Source of the DNA: Rhyzopertha dominica
Lineage: Eukaryota; Arthropoda; Insecta; Coleoptera; Bostrichidae
Reading direction: 5' to 3'
DNA length: 64,000 nt
Assembly: GCA_025024175.1 (NCBI GenBank)
Contig: QCXZ01000042.1
Location: 10,247,501-10,311,500, forward strand
Below are positions 12,701 through 27,700 of the stretch, piece by piece. The notes beneath the pieces were generated by a model. That model saw only the letters and a list, made by a program, of their open reading frames with translations, was not told where the DNA came from and searched no databases. Each line of letters opens with the position of its first letter. The first letter of the stretch is position 1. The position numbers and the translations under genes were made by a program.

Positions 12701-15700
12701 TGTATAACGCATTTAATATCAATTATTATACACGGTTAAGTCAAAAGTATGGAGTAGTATAAACTTTATTGCAAAATGTGCCGAATATTCTTCATTCGCA
12801 GCCTACTTTTTGATTTAATATATCAACGCATTTCTATGACAACGTATTTTTTTGTGTTTTTGAACTTAACAGCAACGAAATTCTTTTTTCTGCATTTGTG
12901 TTGCTATTTTTATATTCTAAATGACCTGGTGTTTATTTCATGTGATTTGATCAAACTATAAAAAATGTTATCAAAACAGGTTATGTAAGTCTCAGTACTG
13001 CTTTTCATTCATCTAATGTTAATTATAATGCTAGTATTACTTGATTCACTTAAATAAATCTTTACAGTCGACCAACATTAGTGATAAAATAATATCTATA
13101 GACAATTCACAGTATACATAGAGCCATGAGTTGCAATACAAATGTTGACAATACAAAAATCATTTGTTTTTTCAATTTACTGTTTAACAAACAACATAGG
13201 CATGTTTATTCTTAGTTTATGAATAATAAGATAACACTGTTTACCACGGACTATGTCAATTTTCAATTACAACACTACAAACATAGCGCGCTAGAGAAAT
13301 AAGGATGCCCTTATCATAACGTATTGCTTGGATAATACGGGAAAAGATGACTTTGAAACTATCGCATGATTCACGCCAATTATTGCTTAAATTCAGTAAA
13401 AAAAAACACACAAGTCTCGACAGAATTCTTGTAGAAATTTACTATTGGCGGTATAAAAGATTATTTCGATGTGCATTTTAACAATGACTAAAGGCACTTT
13501 ATGATTCTGTTCCTAGTACCGTAAAAATAAGAGGTATCACAACAAATCCTTTATTTTAGTACTCTAGAGTTACCTTCACATACAAAGACGATTTACAATT
13601 ACGTTCGCCCTTAACATAGGTAATACGTATTAAATTAGCAGACGATTCCTTAGCATTAAATAAAGGTTAATTTAAATCAAATAACGGCAGAATATTTTTA
13701 ACAAGTTTAGAATTAAAAATAACACTGAAAACAAAGGATGCATCACAAAAACTTTAAGGCATATCATTCAAAATGAATCAAGACCGCTAAAAATGTTAAT
13801 ATAATTATCACTGGTGGTACAATTTCATAAAATAATAACAAAATTCAAATTTTTAACAGGCTCTATTCTGTCTATACGATTTCTAATACAAGGCAACCAA
13901 ACAGATATGCAATATTCTATCAAAAGAAATTGAGTATAGCTATTATGGTTCTAAAATTCCGATACGAACAATATCTCAACACAAAACATAAAAACGCGCT
14001 TTTTAGCCAGAATACAATTAATATAAATTGGCCAGATAAGATTAGCATTTTGGTCACAGAACACAAAATATTTTCTAGACTGCTATTTAGTATCAATCGA
14101 TGCTTTTAATTCTGCTTTCATCAAATATACAGGGTTAGTCAAACGTAAATATGAACTTTAAAGCAAAATATCGTTAACGAAAGTCTTTTTTATAATTATT
14201 TCTAATTTCTTAGCCTATGTATGACAGCCCATTGCCATGGAAGCCTAAATATTATTTTTGTTTCTTTTAATGGTGACCAAACGTTTTTTTGCGGATTTGT
14301 ATTGTTCTTTATATCCCTGGAATAATCTGGTTTTTGTTTTATATGCTTTGATAACATAATTACTGAAAAAATCGTGGATTCGAACAAACGACAAAAACCG
14401 TTATCAAACCAAGTTTTGTAGTAGCCAATGCGGGTTTATTGATAATTATAATGCTCGTAATATTTTATTTGTTTAAATACTTAGTTGTTTACGTTAAATT
14501 AAATATTCAAACTGATGACTTTAGCAGCTTGGCAATATTTAGGCAAAAAGTGGTTTCGTCAGAAGGTGCTGCCTCGCGACAAATGAACAAACGACGAACT
14601 AACATTTAAATTGAATTCCGCCGTTAACATGCCGCCCGCCTTGAAACATTTATTTCCTTCAACTCGTCAGTGTTTTTCGCGATCACTTGGAGGACTGTGT
14701 CGAATGTTCTATTCAAAGTTTGGATATTATCATTGGTCATTTTCATCACCATTGCACAAAACTGCAATCTTCTGTCAGGATCATATTCACTAAGAGAAGA
14801 AGAGATGTTCTTTGTAGGGTTTGTATTTGTTCTTGTTTAATATTCGAACCGGTTATTTTATACTTTTTAATAACCCAGGATATCTGAATGAGGTCGCTGA
14901 TAAAGTCTTTTATAAGTGAATCTATTAAATCGACAAAATTTAACTATTCCAGGATCCAGTAACACCGAGCACACTCTCGGTGTTTCTGTTTTACCAACAG
15001 GAATGAATGATCAACTGTTTAAAAAGCTCGATTCAAATCAAAAGATGTTATTATTATATATTTATTATAAATTGGCTTTGTCGAAGGACATGTTGAGGAA
15101 TAAATGTTTTGTAGATTTGAGGAAGTGATTTATATTGTAATAAAATATGTACAAATTTTTAACTGGAATATATTTGCAACTGCGTAATACACATGAAATG
15201 GTGCACTGGTAGTTTTTTATGTTAAGGGTTGTTTTTTATTAGACTTTCATCAGAGGTTTCCTATAAAGGAAAGGAGAAACGTATTTTACGGATATCTGCG
15301 AAGTAAGTTGTAGAAACCTTCTTAGGGTGGTTATGGCATATTATATTCGAACTTAAGCAAACTGTTTTTTTAAGAAGCTCTATTATTATTGACATATTTG
15401 TTTGCTTTATCGATTCTCCATAAAGATTTTACAATTTTCGCTCTGCTCTAGTGTATTTTGTTTTGATATACCGCATAAGAACACAGCGTCTTTGAGTAGT
15501 AGCTTATTTCGCTGATTAATTAATAAGGCCAGAGAGCAATCTGAACTAGATATGTTTGAGGCATTAATACTGATTGCCAAAGCAATAATAAAAGTAAACA
15601 GCTCGATCACGGTGAAACGGTGAGCTGCAACGGTAATGCGATTACAACAATAAATTACCTTAGTTTTTATGGCCCAGACGCTGTCGTTCAACGTTCATAC

Positions 15701-18700
15701 ACGTTAGAGTAATAGTTAATTTCATCAAAATGGTAATTAGTATGCAATGTGCCGAGTTATAAAAGAATATTTGGAAATTTCCGATGAACAACATCCAGCA
15801 ATTTTCGCTTCATTTGGAAATGTTCAGTTTTATGTTCATTTAACTTTAGTTCGGTAGATACACTAGCAAAAAAAATAAGGCGGTTTTGAATAAATAATTT
15901 CCAAGTCCGAATAAGAAACTGTTACAGTAATGTATAAAAATTATAAAAACATAAATTGTAATCTACAAGTTAATTAGCAGCGCTTTATCTAATGCATATT
16001 CCATGACTAATTTAATAGCAATTCAATTTGATTCCTTACAATTACACACTTATAACCAAGGGCACTTATAACAGTGCACTGAGAGAAATGAGTTATTAGA
16101 TATAAAAGAAAAGCTTAATGAATTACAACTTGTAGATTTAAAATAGGCGCCAAAAACAACTACCATTATTCAATGCAACTACAGAATATTATACTAGGAA
16201 CTTCAATGCATAATATTTAAAGTGTTTAGGTATAATAGTCAAGAAATAGTATCATTTAAAACTACATATTTTTAGTTTTCAAGTACTCGTAAAAATAACA
16301 TTCCAGGTAGTTTAAGATATTCAACATGTAGTAGCATGCATTACAACTACACATTCTTTTATTTTAAAGTATTGTAGTTGCACAAATTATAATTTTAAAT
16401 GTTAATTATAATCATCATGTAGTAGTATAATTTACTGCTACAAGTTTGTTTTTTAAAAACATAGTTATATACCTACTATAATATAGGCTATTATTTTGGG
16501 TTATAAATTAGGAGTCATTTACATAAAAAGATAATAATTGTATTATTAAAAGTTGAGATTAGTCTCGCTCGCTTTACTAAATAATTACCTAAACAATTGA
16601 AGCATTTTTGCCATCGTGACACCAGGTATTCGATCTCCTCTTTAAATAACTTTGCTATCAACAAGGTACGTTTTAGTAGGCTTACCTGACTTCGCTGGAA
16701 ATAAAGTTCTTTGAGGAGGTGATCGAAAACTTGTTGGCACAATACAACAAATTTAATGCATCAGCTGTTTGGCAATATTATATAGACGAGTAATAGCACT
16801 CAACTTTTATAATAAATTTATTTTTTATGCAAATAGATTTTATTTCTATAACACGTGGCAGATTGAAAAAAGAAAAACGACTTTCATATTAATGTTAAAT
16901 GCCATATCGCGTATACCAAACAGCAACGTTCTGAAAACATCTAAAGCACACGCACCGATATCACAAATATTTAAGAATGTTATAATTACAACACTAGTAA
17001 TTGACAAAAAAATACGCATCTTGTAGAGGTATATTTATGAATTAATTATGAATTTAACATGCCGTAAAAACACTGAAAAGACAACTAAATATAATCCATG
17101 TGCAGAAATTGGGTTTCTCCGGGTGTCGCGCCTGGTTGGAATATAGTATGTTGCTTCTTGCTCTTCAGGAAATATTACACATACATATTTGCTTGGACGG
17201 TTCAAAAACCGCTGACGCCCAATTCTGTAGGCAAATCATTGGTTTTAAAGAAGAAAAAACAGAGAAACTTATTTTCTTTACCTCCGGACTCCGGACTATG
17301 TTGCAGCTCCTGTCTAACAATAACCTGGACTAACAAGCGTCGATTTAATATTTTGTAACGAGTAAGTACTTCCTTTCCTCATTGCAACATTGTAATATTT
17401 TAAAAAGTGGCACCTAAACCTAAAAAAATAATATTGCTTAAAATGAGAAACAACTGAAGAGTCTAAAAGTTACTGAAGTTTCTTCATAATATAACTTTGT
17501 TTAAAACTTTTTTTAATTTTATTTAGATATATGCTTGCCTGACTGACTATTTTTTAACTAAAGTACTTAAAATATGTAATTAATGCCTTCCTCCCTACAT
17601 TATCCCCAAAATATATTTTAATTATATTTCTGATTAATCCATTATAACATCTTTTTTTAAAATTAAATGATTTGGAAAGCGCCTTCACTCATTGTGGAAC
17701 GTTTTCAAACAATTAAGTAGCTTGGACTGATTATTTCGAAGCTAATTAATTAAGATTAATTTTTCGACTAACTAATTAATCAAAGCAACAAATACTTATG
17801 ATCCATGCCTTATATATCGTAAATCAGGCACCTAAAGTGGCTCTCACTGATAGGTATTATAGATATCACAAAGAAAAACAGTTTTGATAACGCTTTCGTA
17901 CTTGATCACGTGATAACCACGTGTAGTACAATCGCAAAATGGCAGAATGCGATATTGGGATTATTATCTTTGAATATATTCAACATAGTCAACTAATTTA
18001 TATGGGATGTTGGCATTACAATAATACTTTACTTTTCTAACTGACTAGTAGCACACAATTTGTTATTAAACTATAATGCTGTAGACGGCATAGCGGCATG
18101 TTTAGGAGCACGAGCACACAACATCTGTTGACAAACATGTATTGAAACTTGTACTTACCTTCGAATGGATTAACGAGGTTTTCCAAATTCCAAAGCTTTA
18201 ATTTGCTTTCTTTTTTCAACAATATTTTTTCTTTTTTCAATATCAAAGTTCATTTGGTGACGCGGCACTTGCACTGAACAACTGAACTGCTAAACGCCAT
18301 TACGCTTTTAAAACTTTAAAACTAGCCAGTGTTGTCAACTTTCTATGCGGGATAGCACCGTATTTCATCATTGAATTACCGTATTTGAGTCTCCATTACG
18401 GTATCTAACTAGTAAATATTATAGCCTCTGTTTGCTTACTGCCTTAAACATGCAAACATTGCGATTAGGGATAATGGTCATACATCGAACAATTGCTAAA
18501 CATTGTACATGAATTCTAATTAGCGTATAGTTGGCAACGCTGCGAAGACATATACTCTTGAGCTGTTAATACTACAACTACGTATTTAACATTTTAAAAT
18601 ATGTAGCAGTAAAATATTCAGCATGTAAAATAACACGACTTAGTTGTAAATACAATAATTACAAAAATTCTGTACTTAAAACACACATTTCAAAATATAA

Positions 18701-21700
18701 CATAATGTTCTAAAGGGTCAGTAGTACTAACCAATAATTTTGTATACATAAAGAGCTATATATAAAAGATACAGTAAATATTGCAGTTAGGGTTATCACG
18801 TAAAGTTTTGTAAAAACAACTTAGTAGGACTAAACATGTAGTACTACACTTCTCTCGGTGTGATAAGTTGCAGAATTCAGTAATGTATAAAATCAGCATA
18901 ACTTGATGAGTTTATTTTAAAAGCACGTTTAACATCGATCTATGTGTTAGTTGAGAACGAGTAGAGATGTGTGTTAAATCAGTGACTGTATGCATGAGAC
19001 AAAAAAACAGTAATGCAATTTTAATTATTAATAATTTCCTCTTGGAAAGTTAGATAATAAATAGTTTGACGCGTTCTTTAATTCTGAGAGATACTACCTC
19101 AGGAACTTGTTAAAAAATATTAAAGGGGACCAGAGTTGTTCCTACTTATGAATACGGATACCCAGATGAATGTAGCAATTCCAGTCCACTAGCCACTTTG
19201 TTCGCAGTCTCAAAAATGAAATGCCATATGCTATATGCTGAAAGTGGTTGAAGCAATACTGGAAATATAATCATAAATCATCATGGAATTAGAGGGACAA
19301 CTGTTTGTGTTAATAAATTTAAGTTTATGGAGGCGCGCGTTTTTTTTGTGCAAGTAATGCAATCTCTTACAGTATAATAATGAAAGACACAATTTTGTTT
19401 TAAGTCAAGGGACTTGTGGAAATACATCTGCACTACCAAGAAAAGAAAACGTAACTTTCTATCCTATGTTGTTTTGATATATGAAAGAGAGAGAGAGAGA
19501 GAGAGGCGATTGGTAAAATTTGGACCGTCACAAAAAAAGAAAGAAGGAACAAAGAAAAAAGAAGACCGAATTCGAAGAGTTGTGTACGAATTTTATGGCA
19601 AAAACTGTGTGTCTACAATTAGCTTATTGTCATGCTGTGAAAAAATACTAGAATACTAGTCTTTACCCATCCATCTTCAGTTAAAATGGTCAGGTCAGGT
19701 AGAATACTATTCTTTACCCATCCATCTTCAGTTAAAATGGTCAGGTCAGTCAGTACGGAAAAAGCCCGTGGTGATGGCATTGCCTTTAACCATCATTTCT
19801 CCTTTTTCCGTGGAACCAAAGCTTTTGTCGGTGTCTAAATCAACAACCTTGTATGAAAAGCCAGGTATGGGTTTCTCACATGAAGATGCGTAGCTCCTTA
19901 ACATAAATATGTCAGAGCTGTTCTTTATAGGTCTAAAAGGTAATAGGTCCACCAGCTTCAGTCATTATGATTAGCTGGAAAACCTTTGCTCTTGGAAGCA
20001 TGTGTTTGAGTTCAAACATTTGTTGTTTATTTAATTCTCAGTCATATGCTATGAGCGCTTCCGATAAATCTAATGAGTCGACATCATCTGGTACTCCTAT
20101 TCGACGTATATTCTTTATTTCAGAGGTACGCAGAATAGTAGCAGTTGCCTTGAAAATATACAATACCGTCCAAAATACGTTTGGGTCAAAACGGTAGTAG
20201 ACTATTTGTTTATACCCAGTCATTATACTTGATATGACAACTACTGCTTCTACTTCCTACGATATATTGGACATCTAATTAAATTTCAAGACTGGTTCGT
20301 TTCGATCACTCTAATAGAAGAGACAGGAGCATCCTATAATTAAAGACGCAGTGATTGTCGGTATACCCCACGAAAGTGTAACTTATCAACCATTTGCTCT
20401 TGTGGTCCCAGAAGAGACAGCGTGGAGACCATCTCCTAAGGCAATAAAGCGCTATGTGGAACGTAAGGTTCACGATAGCCATTCTTAATTAACAGACATT
20501 GAACAGAATTCATTAATACTAATTAACTTTAAAACTACTTACTTCAAACTTAATTAGCACAGACTCTGCCACTTCAACTCGGAACCACCCATTTGTCATT
20601 TGTCGATGTATCACAGTTAGGCATGTCTGCATGACTTCATACACGAATTGCAGCAAAAGTCATAAACTTTCCGGCTTGCCTTCTGTGATAACGAAGGTCG
20701 ACAAACGGCACCATATCCACGTGCGACGAATCACCCAAGCTGAATAGATCTTTTCATATCTTCTTATGCACCACTGAAGTGATGCAACGGCTCGTTTGAA
20801 ATTACACGACACGCCTGACGGAGCCTTGAATTTGAAACTGCAAGTTTACGGATTACAAAAAAGACGCCGGCAACTATTAAAAACCTATCGGCTATAATGT
20901 TAATGGTCCTTCGAGAAGTGGCTATCTGCCACTGCACAAATACAGCTCTTTAATAAGTGGCGTTTGGAATATTTCCCGGCCATAAAATTTAATTGATGAT
21001 TGTTCTTTGCTACCGTGCAATAAAAATGTTATGGCAGTTAATTACAAAGTGTCATAATACAAACTTTATAGAGAATTTTAATTCCAATAAGTTTTTTCTA
21101 CGACATACACTCACCCCATCCTTGTACTCTGAAAATGCTTTGAAATGGTAAATTATGTTGAGTTCTTTAACAATATATAATATATTTCTTTTTTAATAAC
21201 CTGATGGGTGGTCCAGGTAAACCGCTTTTAATCTCATAACATTTTGAGGAAACGGTAAGAAAGAGATTAATGTAGTTCATGCACTGGAAATGAGATCAGC
21301 AACTTAAAATAATCAATTGTTGGTGAACAAAAATGATTTTGTAAGTCACGAAGGCAAAATCTTAGCTTTTTGGGATGAAGGCTTTATTAGTCGCTGAAAA
21401 ATTGCTCAAAGAATTAACTGNTCTCGTAAAGTTGTCGCCATTTATTTGCAAAACCCTGAACAGTATGGCACAAACAAGAAAGGTGGCCCTAAGAAAATAA
21501 TTTCGCCCAGAGCTGCAAGGAGAATTATTGCTACAGCGAGTAGCACTTTAAAAAGTTGAAAAAGAATTGCCTAACAGTTCGGGCTTGATGTTTCAAAATA
21601 GACTATGGGGAGGTGAAAACATTGTACATACACCGAAGACTAAGAAAATGTCCGAGACTTCTTCCTCGCCATAAAACAGCCCGTTTGGAATTTGCTGGTG

Positions 21701-24700
21701 AGAATATGAATCCAAATTGGGAAAATGTAGACCAAAACTTTACAATTAAACCTCGAATTAAACCATGTAATTTTTTTAAAGTTCAGATTATCTTTTTCGA
21801 TGAAAAAAAATTAATCTTGATGGTCCAGATGGGCGAGATTTGAGGAGAGAACTTGAGTATCTTTCAAAATGAAAATTTGGAGGTGGTACGTTAATGGTAT
21901 GGAGTGCCTTTACAAAAGCAGGCGTTTTAACAATGGCTTACCCATCAACACGAATGAACAGTCGAGAGTACATTCAAGTTCTTGAGAAACATTTAATGCC
22001 TTTTTTAAATAACAATTATGAACGAGACTTCATTTTCCAACAAAATAATGCGAGGATTTATTTTAGTAGAGAGTCGATGGCTTGATTTGCCCACCAAAAT
22101 GTCGAATTGTTAGAGTGTCCCTCTTGTTCACCTGACATGAACGCAATTGGTTTGGCGAGTATATGCGGATAACTGACAGTATACCACCATAAATGAACTC
22201 ATTTACTAATCTGGACCTCCTGAATTTCGGAATAGTATCCGTCTGTCGCTAGCTACAACGGTTCGATCTAAAAGCGGAGTAAATTAGGCCGCCTGACGTC
22301 CTAGCTCATTTCTGATCAAATTTTTGGAATCTGCAGCTCAAAAAACATCTGTTTGTCTATTTGAGCTAAAATTAGTTTCCACCGAAAAATCGCAAAACAT
22401 CAAAGGCTAATATGCATAACCCATAACCCCTTTGTTCTTTTTGGACCTTAAAATTTTTGCACCTCCGATTCTTATAATTTCAAGCATATTTACTAATCTG
22501 GACCTCCTGAATTTCGTAATGGAATCCGTTTGTCGCTAGCTACAACGGTTCGATCTAAAAGTAAAATAAATTAGGCCCACCGACGTCCTAGCTCATTTCT
22601 GATCAAATTCTTGGAATCTGCAGCTCAAAATACATCTATGTGTCGATTTTGAGCTAAAATTAGTTACCACCGAAAAATCACAAAACATCAGAGGCTAACC
22701 CCTTTGTTCTTTTTGCACCTTAAAATTTTTGCACCTCCGATTTGTATAATTTCAAGCATATTTACTAATCTGGACCCCCCTGAATTTCGGAATGGTATCC
22801 GTCTGTCGCTAGCTACAACGGTTCGATCTAAAAGGGGAGTAAATTAGGCCCGCCGACGTCCTATCTCATTTCTGATCAAATTTTTGGAATCTGCAGCTCA
22901 AAACACATCTGTTTGTCGATTTTGAGCTAAAATTAGTTTCCACCGAAAAATCGCAAAACATCAAAGGATAACCCCTTTGTTCTTTTTGGACCTTAAAATT
23001 TTTGAACCTCCGATTTGTATAATTTCAANNATATTTACTAATCTGGACCTCCTGAATTTCGGAATGGTATCCGTCTGTCGCTAGCTACAACTGTTCGATC
23101 TAAAAGCGGAATAAATTAGGCCGCCCGACGTCCTAGCTCATTTCTGATCAAATTTTTGGTATCTGCAGCTCAAAATACATCTGTGTGTCGATTTTGAGCT
23201 AAAATTAGTTTCCACCGAAAAATCACAAAATATCAGAGGCGCTACCCTTTGTTCTTTTTGGACCTTAAAGTTTTTGCACCTCCGATTTGTATAATTTCAA
23301 GCATATTTACTAATCTGGACCTCCTAAATTTCGGAATGGTATCCGTCTGTCTTTAGCTACAACGGTTCGATCTAAAAGCGGAGTAAATTAGGCCCACCGA
23401 CGTCATAGCTCATTTCATTCATTAGAAGAGGTTTGGACCAATATGAAACCAAGAATATTAAATAAGTTGGTTGGAAGTATGAATTCAAGCATTTTTGAGC
23501 CATTCGATATTCGGTAACTACTACGAACTTTAATTCAGTTTAAACTGGCGTCCACATTATAAAAGGTGTTTGTTTCATACCGTAAATAGTGCAAAAGCTA
23601 AAAATTCATTGCGCATCATGCTTAAACATCAAACCAGCCGTATGTAATAACGATTTTTACGCCAGTAAAACGTTTCGCCGGGGAATATCTTCAATTCCCC
23701 GACGTTCTATAAGCTTTTGTGAGGATGATGTACGACCGTTATGTTATTGTAATGCTCCACAGCTTCACCAAAGAAGCCATTGAATTCAATCGACCGCCTC
23801 TCATATAAACGACACGTAAATAGAGCGATAAGGGCCTTTGTTGAAGTTTCTCTGTATTATTCATGGAGAAAGAGATTCACGCTAAAGACTCGCCGTGATA
23901 GTCTGAATCAGAAGTGCCATTCGATTCATACACATTCCTCTACTGATAGTACCCATTGTTGAATATTTCTCTTTGTTTTTTGAAGGCGAGGCTGAAAATG
24001 AACATTGGTAAGTCCTATTTTATGGAATTGATGAATTGAAACTGTGTCGAATCTGACACGGCAGGCTCTAATAGCCCTACAAAGGTGGTGTTGTACAAGG
24101 GATAGGGTGACTAGATTTTTAGAATTTAATCCAGAAATAGGTGTTACTGAGGTGTACCCAAAATAGGAAAAAAAATTTTGTACTGCCACTACCTTCAATA
24201 TTCAACAGAATCGTATTTTTAATACAATAGATAATTATGTTNTCGGAAAAAGTGCTGTCACTATCAAACACTGACAAAAAAATTATTGATCCGACGTTTC
24301 GATTTTATATAAAATCTCATGCATAAAGATTTAATTTAATTTGCTTACGCCTGTAATCTTTGTCAAAGAAAAGAACCTCCAAAAATTACTAAGCAAAAAT
24401 TCATAAAAACTACGGGCCAATGCTAACCTGATAAAATCTAAACGGATATGGTAAAAAGGAACTACCTTGTTTTAGATATACACGAGCTATTTGACAAAAG
24501 AAACCTACAAAATAGCCTTCCAAATATCACTTAAGTCACAGTTATCACTGTCCCTATTAAAGTTATCAGTATTTCAAGCGAATTCTATAGCCTCTTTTAT
24601 TAGACGTTTGTAATAATATTTTTGTCTGTGTAAAATGTTTGTTTCATTAAAGTCATTTATGTGTTTATTTAAATATGAGAAGAGAAGAATCATCCCTTTA

Positions 24701-27700
24701 CATATAATATGTTATAGTGAGTGATATTTGCAACACAACATACCAAATCGAACTAAAACTTTTTACCGTATTTTTCACAAGAACATATTTCTTTAAGAAT
24801 ACCTGTATTACTTGCAAAACGCCCCTTAAAATTCATGTTTTTTTTACTATCATCCTTAATTTTTCCTGGGTCGAAATAAAATTCGTATTTGAAAACACGT
24901 TTGTTCCTGGAAGGTATATTATGAATTCGGCTATCTTCTTTAAATTGCTGCATGTGATGGACTTGTTTTTATAAAGTGCTCGCAAACAGGTAACTTTATT
25001 GAACAGACTATCCCATTCTATATGAAAATGGTCACAAAATTTTTTTCAAGGAACTTTCAACTTCGTCTCTTTGTGGAATCAGTTTGAAAAGCCAGCATTT
25101 TAGTGCTCAGAAATGATCATCAGAGTATTGGCACCACGAATTTAAATACTCGAGTGCCTTGAATGATATAGCTTTTCTTACATTAAAGAAGGGTACCCTG
25201 GTTAATAGCCCCTGTTCTTCAAGCTGTGTCAGCAATGGTTATGCCATAGATGGAATAAACTGTTCATATCTTTGCGCTTGTAGTTTCTGACGAAGATAGA
25301 ATATAATTTGGGCCGCAGCAACCGCAATTCCGTTGCCGGCTTCTCAAACAATTTCTTTAGCATTACAAGACAATGTTCTTCCGGCAAGAAAAATTATTTC
25401 AATGGTTCATATATTTCTACAACTCTTTGTAGTGCATTAAAGACATCAACTTCACAGAAAGATGTCCCAAAATTTTTTAATTATCTTAACTAACAAATTC
25501 ACAGAACTCTTTCAGTTTGGTTACACGAACTGCGTAATATGAAAATATCAAAATATTCTTGGTGCATGTGCCACACGTCCTAAGCATAAAAATGACTTTC
25601 CCAAATTTGATTTCAGTTTAGTGAACACACTTTCACCCGCTTTTCTTTTTAGTCCACCAAAATTGGTATTAGTCAGCTGATAATGCAACAACTTTTTTTC
25701 TAGCTTAAAATTATCGTTTAGTTTTAGACTTTCGCATTTTGATTGAAGCCATGACTTATGTTTCCACAATATTCACAATATGTTGAATAATCTTTTTCTA
25801 ATAATATATCTTTTTAATCAAGGAAAATATTTGTTCATATAGTAGCAATAAATAAATAAAAAAATGTCAGTATCGACAACCTCACCCATACTACAGCACA
25901 AATGAGAAAACTTTTTTTCCAGAACACCCGCCTTTGCAAGCACCAGAAACAAGGCCTGCGAAATTTATTCAAAGCGAACAAGTCGTTTGTATGCAGTCAC
26001 TTTAGTACTTTGTCCAACCTTCACCTGTATGGCATTATTATACAACACGGTTGTAAAATTCATTGCTTTTACAACGTTATTTAAATTCGGGTCATAAATN
26101 TGATNAGGCAACGGCCGCTTAGGCTAATTCTNCCTGTATCTTGACTCTATTAAAGCGGCTTAGTGCAACAAACCCCGGCAATGGTTCATTGAAATGGGAG
26201 ATCATTNGGATCGGATCATTTTCGCAAATAAAATTNCAAATGCTGCTACAATTCACAAGAGCAGTTGCTAGACGGAAAGTTGATGTATTTAAACGAAGTG
26301 CAAGGAAGGTAACAGAAACTTCTTACTGATAAAGGTGTATCGCTTAGCTCAAATTCGCCAATCCTGCTTGATTCCATAAAACACGTTTCTTGTTTAATAT
26401 GTCTTATGCTGGAAAAAAAGAAATAATAGTTCTTATGAATGTGCCTGTTTAGTTCTTTTTTTTAGTTTCTTTGTGGCTACGTGGCTTCTTTTCGAAATAC
26501 CATGGTTAATAATTCGCTCTACTCCGGCATGCAATCATTCTGTAAATCTCGACGTCTCATTTAACATGCCTTTTGTAACGTTGTATTTCTTTGCTTTAAC
26601 TTTCCTGTTTTCCATTTACTACACATTTCTCCCACTTCAACGTTTTCTATTCTTAAAAAGACCACAGTTTTGTTAAAGTTCCTAGACTAGCAATTAAACA
26701 GAAACTAAGATATTTTATGTGGACTGATCTTGTTTCACAAATGAGCAACGCCTTGTCTTCATGACACAAGCAAACAATAAAAAGTAATGCTTTTGCAAGT
26801 AAGACCACAAATTGCTAATTTTGCTAGATAGTTTTTTGTTTCAGTACATCTCTCAACCAACATATTGCTCTAGTTCATTGAAATTGTTAAGACCTTTATT
26901 GTTATCAGGTACTTTGTAAATGCAAGCATTATAGTTAATATTATAAATGCAAATACTTATCATTTATAGGCCGCATTGGCTAGCAATGCTAGCATGGCTT
27001 CGATATTGTAACGGGTAGCATACCAGACCGTAAAACTACGATCCAGGGTTCAAATCACGGTCAGAGCAATAAATGTTTTCCATAAAAATTTGCCTGTAAA
27101 ACCCGAAAAATTGTTAATGCCATGATACCTATAAATTACATCGTATAAACGCATCATATTTATTATTTGATATTTTAACTATATCGAAAAAATTAGCTTA
27201 TTGTCATAAAATGTAAAAAAATACAGTCAAGTCTCCATACATACGTCAAAGTGACAATGTTTTATTCCCTTAATAATTAACAAATTTGGAGTTAAAAAAG
27301 GTTTTATTATCTCATATAAATAATTATAATACTCCAAATTAGGGTCCATTTATTATTTATAATTGTCCAAAAGTTATACCACGATCTACAACGCTATCCA
27401 CTCGCTGAAAGATGGTGCCGTTAATATTGTAATTAAAAACACTTGGTGATCTATTACAATAGGAGAGTACGTTTAGAAATATTTAGCAACAATTTATTAC
27501 GTTCACACAATGCAATTAATTTATTTAAAAAGATTTGCAGGAGAATGGCATCAGTGAATAGCTAATTTCAAAAAAAGGGGTGATCCTTGCGGTTCCCCAG
27601 GAGAAAGAAGATACCTACGGGATCGAAAGCCATTATAAAAAACATATACTGTCATTTCCCCAGCAAGTATAACTTAAGCAGGGAACACAGTCAATCACTG

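Noticed and set aside
14958..14981. AACACCGAG/CTCGGTGTT hairpin resembling a terminator or attachment site
   Set aside because: Bacterial-type terminators do not apply in this nuclear genome, and a 9-bp stem with no further context is not enough to call an element.
16079..18861. CACTGAGAGAAATG and the complement CACCGAGAGAAGTG as possible ends of a 2.8-kb transposon
   Set aside because: Only about 16 imperfect bases match, no target-site duplication was seen and the interior has no transposase remains.
22201..23415. Hammerhead ribozyme in the satellite monomer
   Set aside because: No CTGANGA-stem-GAAA arrangement on either strand; TTCTGATCAAA does not fit the core.
22201..23415. CRISPR-like array
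   Set aside because: The repeats are contiguous 272-bp satellite units without unique spacers, in an insect genome.
26969..27070. Functional tRNA gene
   Set aside because: A B-box-like sequence is present but no acceptor stem or complete cloverleaf can be drawn; a SINE relic is more likely.
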